Shown one piece after another: positions 62,344 to 64,000 of a stretch of 64,000 nucleotides of DNA. Below the pieces are notes generated by a model. It searched no databases. It worked only from the letters and a program-made list of their open reading frames with translations, and was not told the origin of the DNA. The stretch covers positions 75,047,051-75,111,050 of the forward strand of contig RSEF01000004.1 of assembly GCA_003993805.1 (NCBI GenBank), written 5' to 3'. Positions within the stretch are counted from its first letter, which is position 1, and each line of letters starts with the position of its first letter. The DNA comes from Himantopus leucocephalus (lineage: Eukaryota; Chordata; Aves; Charadriiformes; Recurvirostridae). The position numbers were made by a program, and so were the translations under genes.

Positions 62344-64000
62344 ATGCTCACCTAAAAACCATTTCCTCTTTTCTCCCCCTCCCCCTTTCCCTGGCTTCCT
62401 TTGTCCCTTTACATACTGTTGGAAAAACCTGCTGTTCTTATGAGACTATTCTTATCAAAAGACACGTTCAGAAGCCCGTAACGGAGAAGTTTAACGTCCC
62501 CGACAATGATTTCCAAGTTCTTTCTCTTGACAGATAGCAGCGAAGAACAAGGGAAAGTANCTGGAGTCACACCACCAGGGAAAAAAAAAAAAAAAAGGTG
62601 TTGATGTAATCAAGAAGTTCTTAGCCTGTATAACAGAAAAGACAGCAACTTGAGATTAACACAAGTGGCATTTTGCCATAGTTTCCTACCGTCCCTGGTT
62701 TTCACCTAACAAACCAGCTGAACAGTAGCAGCTTCTTGTTAAAAAAATAAATAAATACAAGGAAAGACAAAACAACTCATTTCCTTTGGCATCATTGCAA
62801 ATGATTTACATTAACTCAAGAAAACCCGAGAAAACTGATCACTGACTACACCTTAAAAAGCAGTAAGTAGAAAGACTAAGCAAATGCATTTAGTATTGCA
62901 CCGATATGAGTTCAAAGTATTTACTGTCTGTGCCCTTAAATATTTTAAGTTTGGACACATGAGACAGAGCAGTACAGGGAACATCCCTGAACTAGCTAGG
63001 TCTCTACAGCTCTATTTGCTGGTTCTGTTCCCCTACCACTATGCTCCAAATATTTAACAGATACAATAATGTTCCTGATTTCCTCTAGTATGATTTATAA
63101 ACAGACCGTCTATGAAGCGTGAAACTATTTCAACTTGTACTTCATAGCTCCAGAAAAATCCCAAACAGACATATATTTCCCCACCCCGTTAATCTGCCGT
63201 TTAGGAGGAAAAAAAACAGTCATGGAAAAGATGACTTATACAGTACTCCATTATCCACAATCCCCACTCCCTAGTCTCAGGGTTCCTCTGAACTTCCTTG
63301 TCAGATATATGCTCAAAAGTTAGCATCGTATTCACAAAGACATTACAGCTCTCTTTAAATAGATGTACTAGCGTTTGAAGTTGCAAAACTAATAATTTTC
63401 AAGCTTTTGCACTCAGGATGAAATGTCATTTTAATACGAATAAAAGTACTGACTGTATGTACAAGCCAAGGAAAGATTTCAGTTCTCATTTATCAGAAAC
63501 ATCAATCCAAAAGAAAGCTAAATTGAGAACACACTTCTACTTCTATGTGCATTTGAAGTATGTACAGTAAAAACACCAACACAGCCTCCATGTGTCAACT
63601 AGAGAAAAACGCAAGCAAGGATGAATTTTAAAGTACCTGGTAAGCAATCCCTAAATTGAAGCCCAAAATAAAGCTAGAAAACTGCTGCAAAAACCAGCTG
63701 ATTGCATCATATCAAGTACTCAAAGAAAAATTTTTTTAATTCTCAGTACGCTAGAGAATCGGCTTTTTCCTCCTTCAAACCCAGTGAAATCATATTATCC
63801 AGAACATACTGAAGAACATTTTACATCTATTTAAGACNAAAAAAAAAAAAAAAAAAAGAAAGAAAACCAGCTCCATCTTTTTGTGCTATATCAAGGCATA
63901 CTCCTTACGAGATTGTGTAGAAAACACGATGGATGAAAATCATTACTGGTAATTCAAAATATATTCTTTAAAGGGGAGCCTAGACTACTGTAAATGGCAC

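Larger units (their letters stand above)
58235..64000 (-). other. Possible 3' UTR of a convergent minus-strand gene
   Basis: AT-rich again, no recognisable coding exon, and several AATAAA signals on the minus strand near the left end (58257, 58590, 59539, 59589). In vertebrates UBE2K converges tail-to-tail on PDS5A, so a UBE2K 3' UTR is the natural candidate. However, I searched by eye for the UBE2K C-terminal residues on the minus strand and did not find them. Strand and identity are inference. Confidence 0.35.

Noticed and set aside
1..64000. CRISPR arrays, tRNA or rRNA genes, complete retroviral elements
   Set aside because: I looked for regularly spaced repeats, cloverleaf-type sequences, LTR pairs and gag/pol/env motifs by eye and saw none; tool-based scans were not possible.

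Overview
The window is vertebrate nuclear DNA, most likely from a bird. It has short conserved exons in long AT-rich introns, GT-AG splicing throughout, and several truncated CR1 LINE fragments ending in the ATTCTRTG-type tail typical of avian CR1 (other sauropsids also carry CR1). There are no bacterial-type genes, and I recognised no RNA genes or CRISPR arrays.

From the left edge to about 49.1 kb the window is one gene on the + strand: PDS5A, the HEAT-repeat cohesin regulator. The 5' end lies outside the window. The first exon seen starts at 2313, at about residue 47 of the known protein. I traced 24 consecutive exons (2313-36430), then three more (41423-46116), and checked that phases match at every junction except across the 36431-41422 interval. 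About 100 residues expected there are absent. A 100-N scaffold gap (38687-38786) lies in the same intron and probably hides those exons. The usual short C-terminus reads through the donor of the last exon to a stop at 46118-46120. Two further candidate exons (47184-47334 and 47916-47951) would instead give a longer acidic-then-basic tail resembling the end of the paralogue PDS5B. Poly(A) signals at 48671 and 49096 close the gene.

From 49.1 to about 58.2 kb is an intergenic stretch whose middle is GC-rich. It holds a second 100-N gap (51495-51594), a CpG-island-like block near 55.0-55.46 kb with no recognised gene, a minus-strand CR1 fragment (56.46-56.80 kb), and a 125-bp tandem duplication split by a single N that looks like an assembly artefact.

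From about 58.25 kb to the right edge I see no exon. Several minus-strand AATAAA signals suggest the long 3' UTR of a gene converging on PDS5A. The vertebrate gene order I remember would make it UBE2K, but no UBE2K coding sequence is visible, so that name is inference.

The protein-coding content is a well-known cohesin gene. I found no previously undescribed system. The best leads are the alternative C-terminus, the AT-hook in the tail, the orphan CpG island, and the assembly defects that would corrupt automatic annotation.
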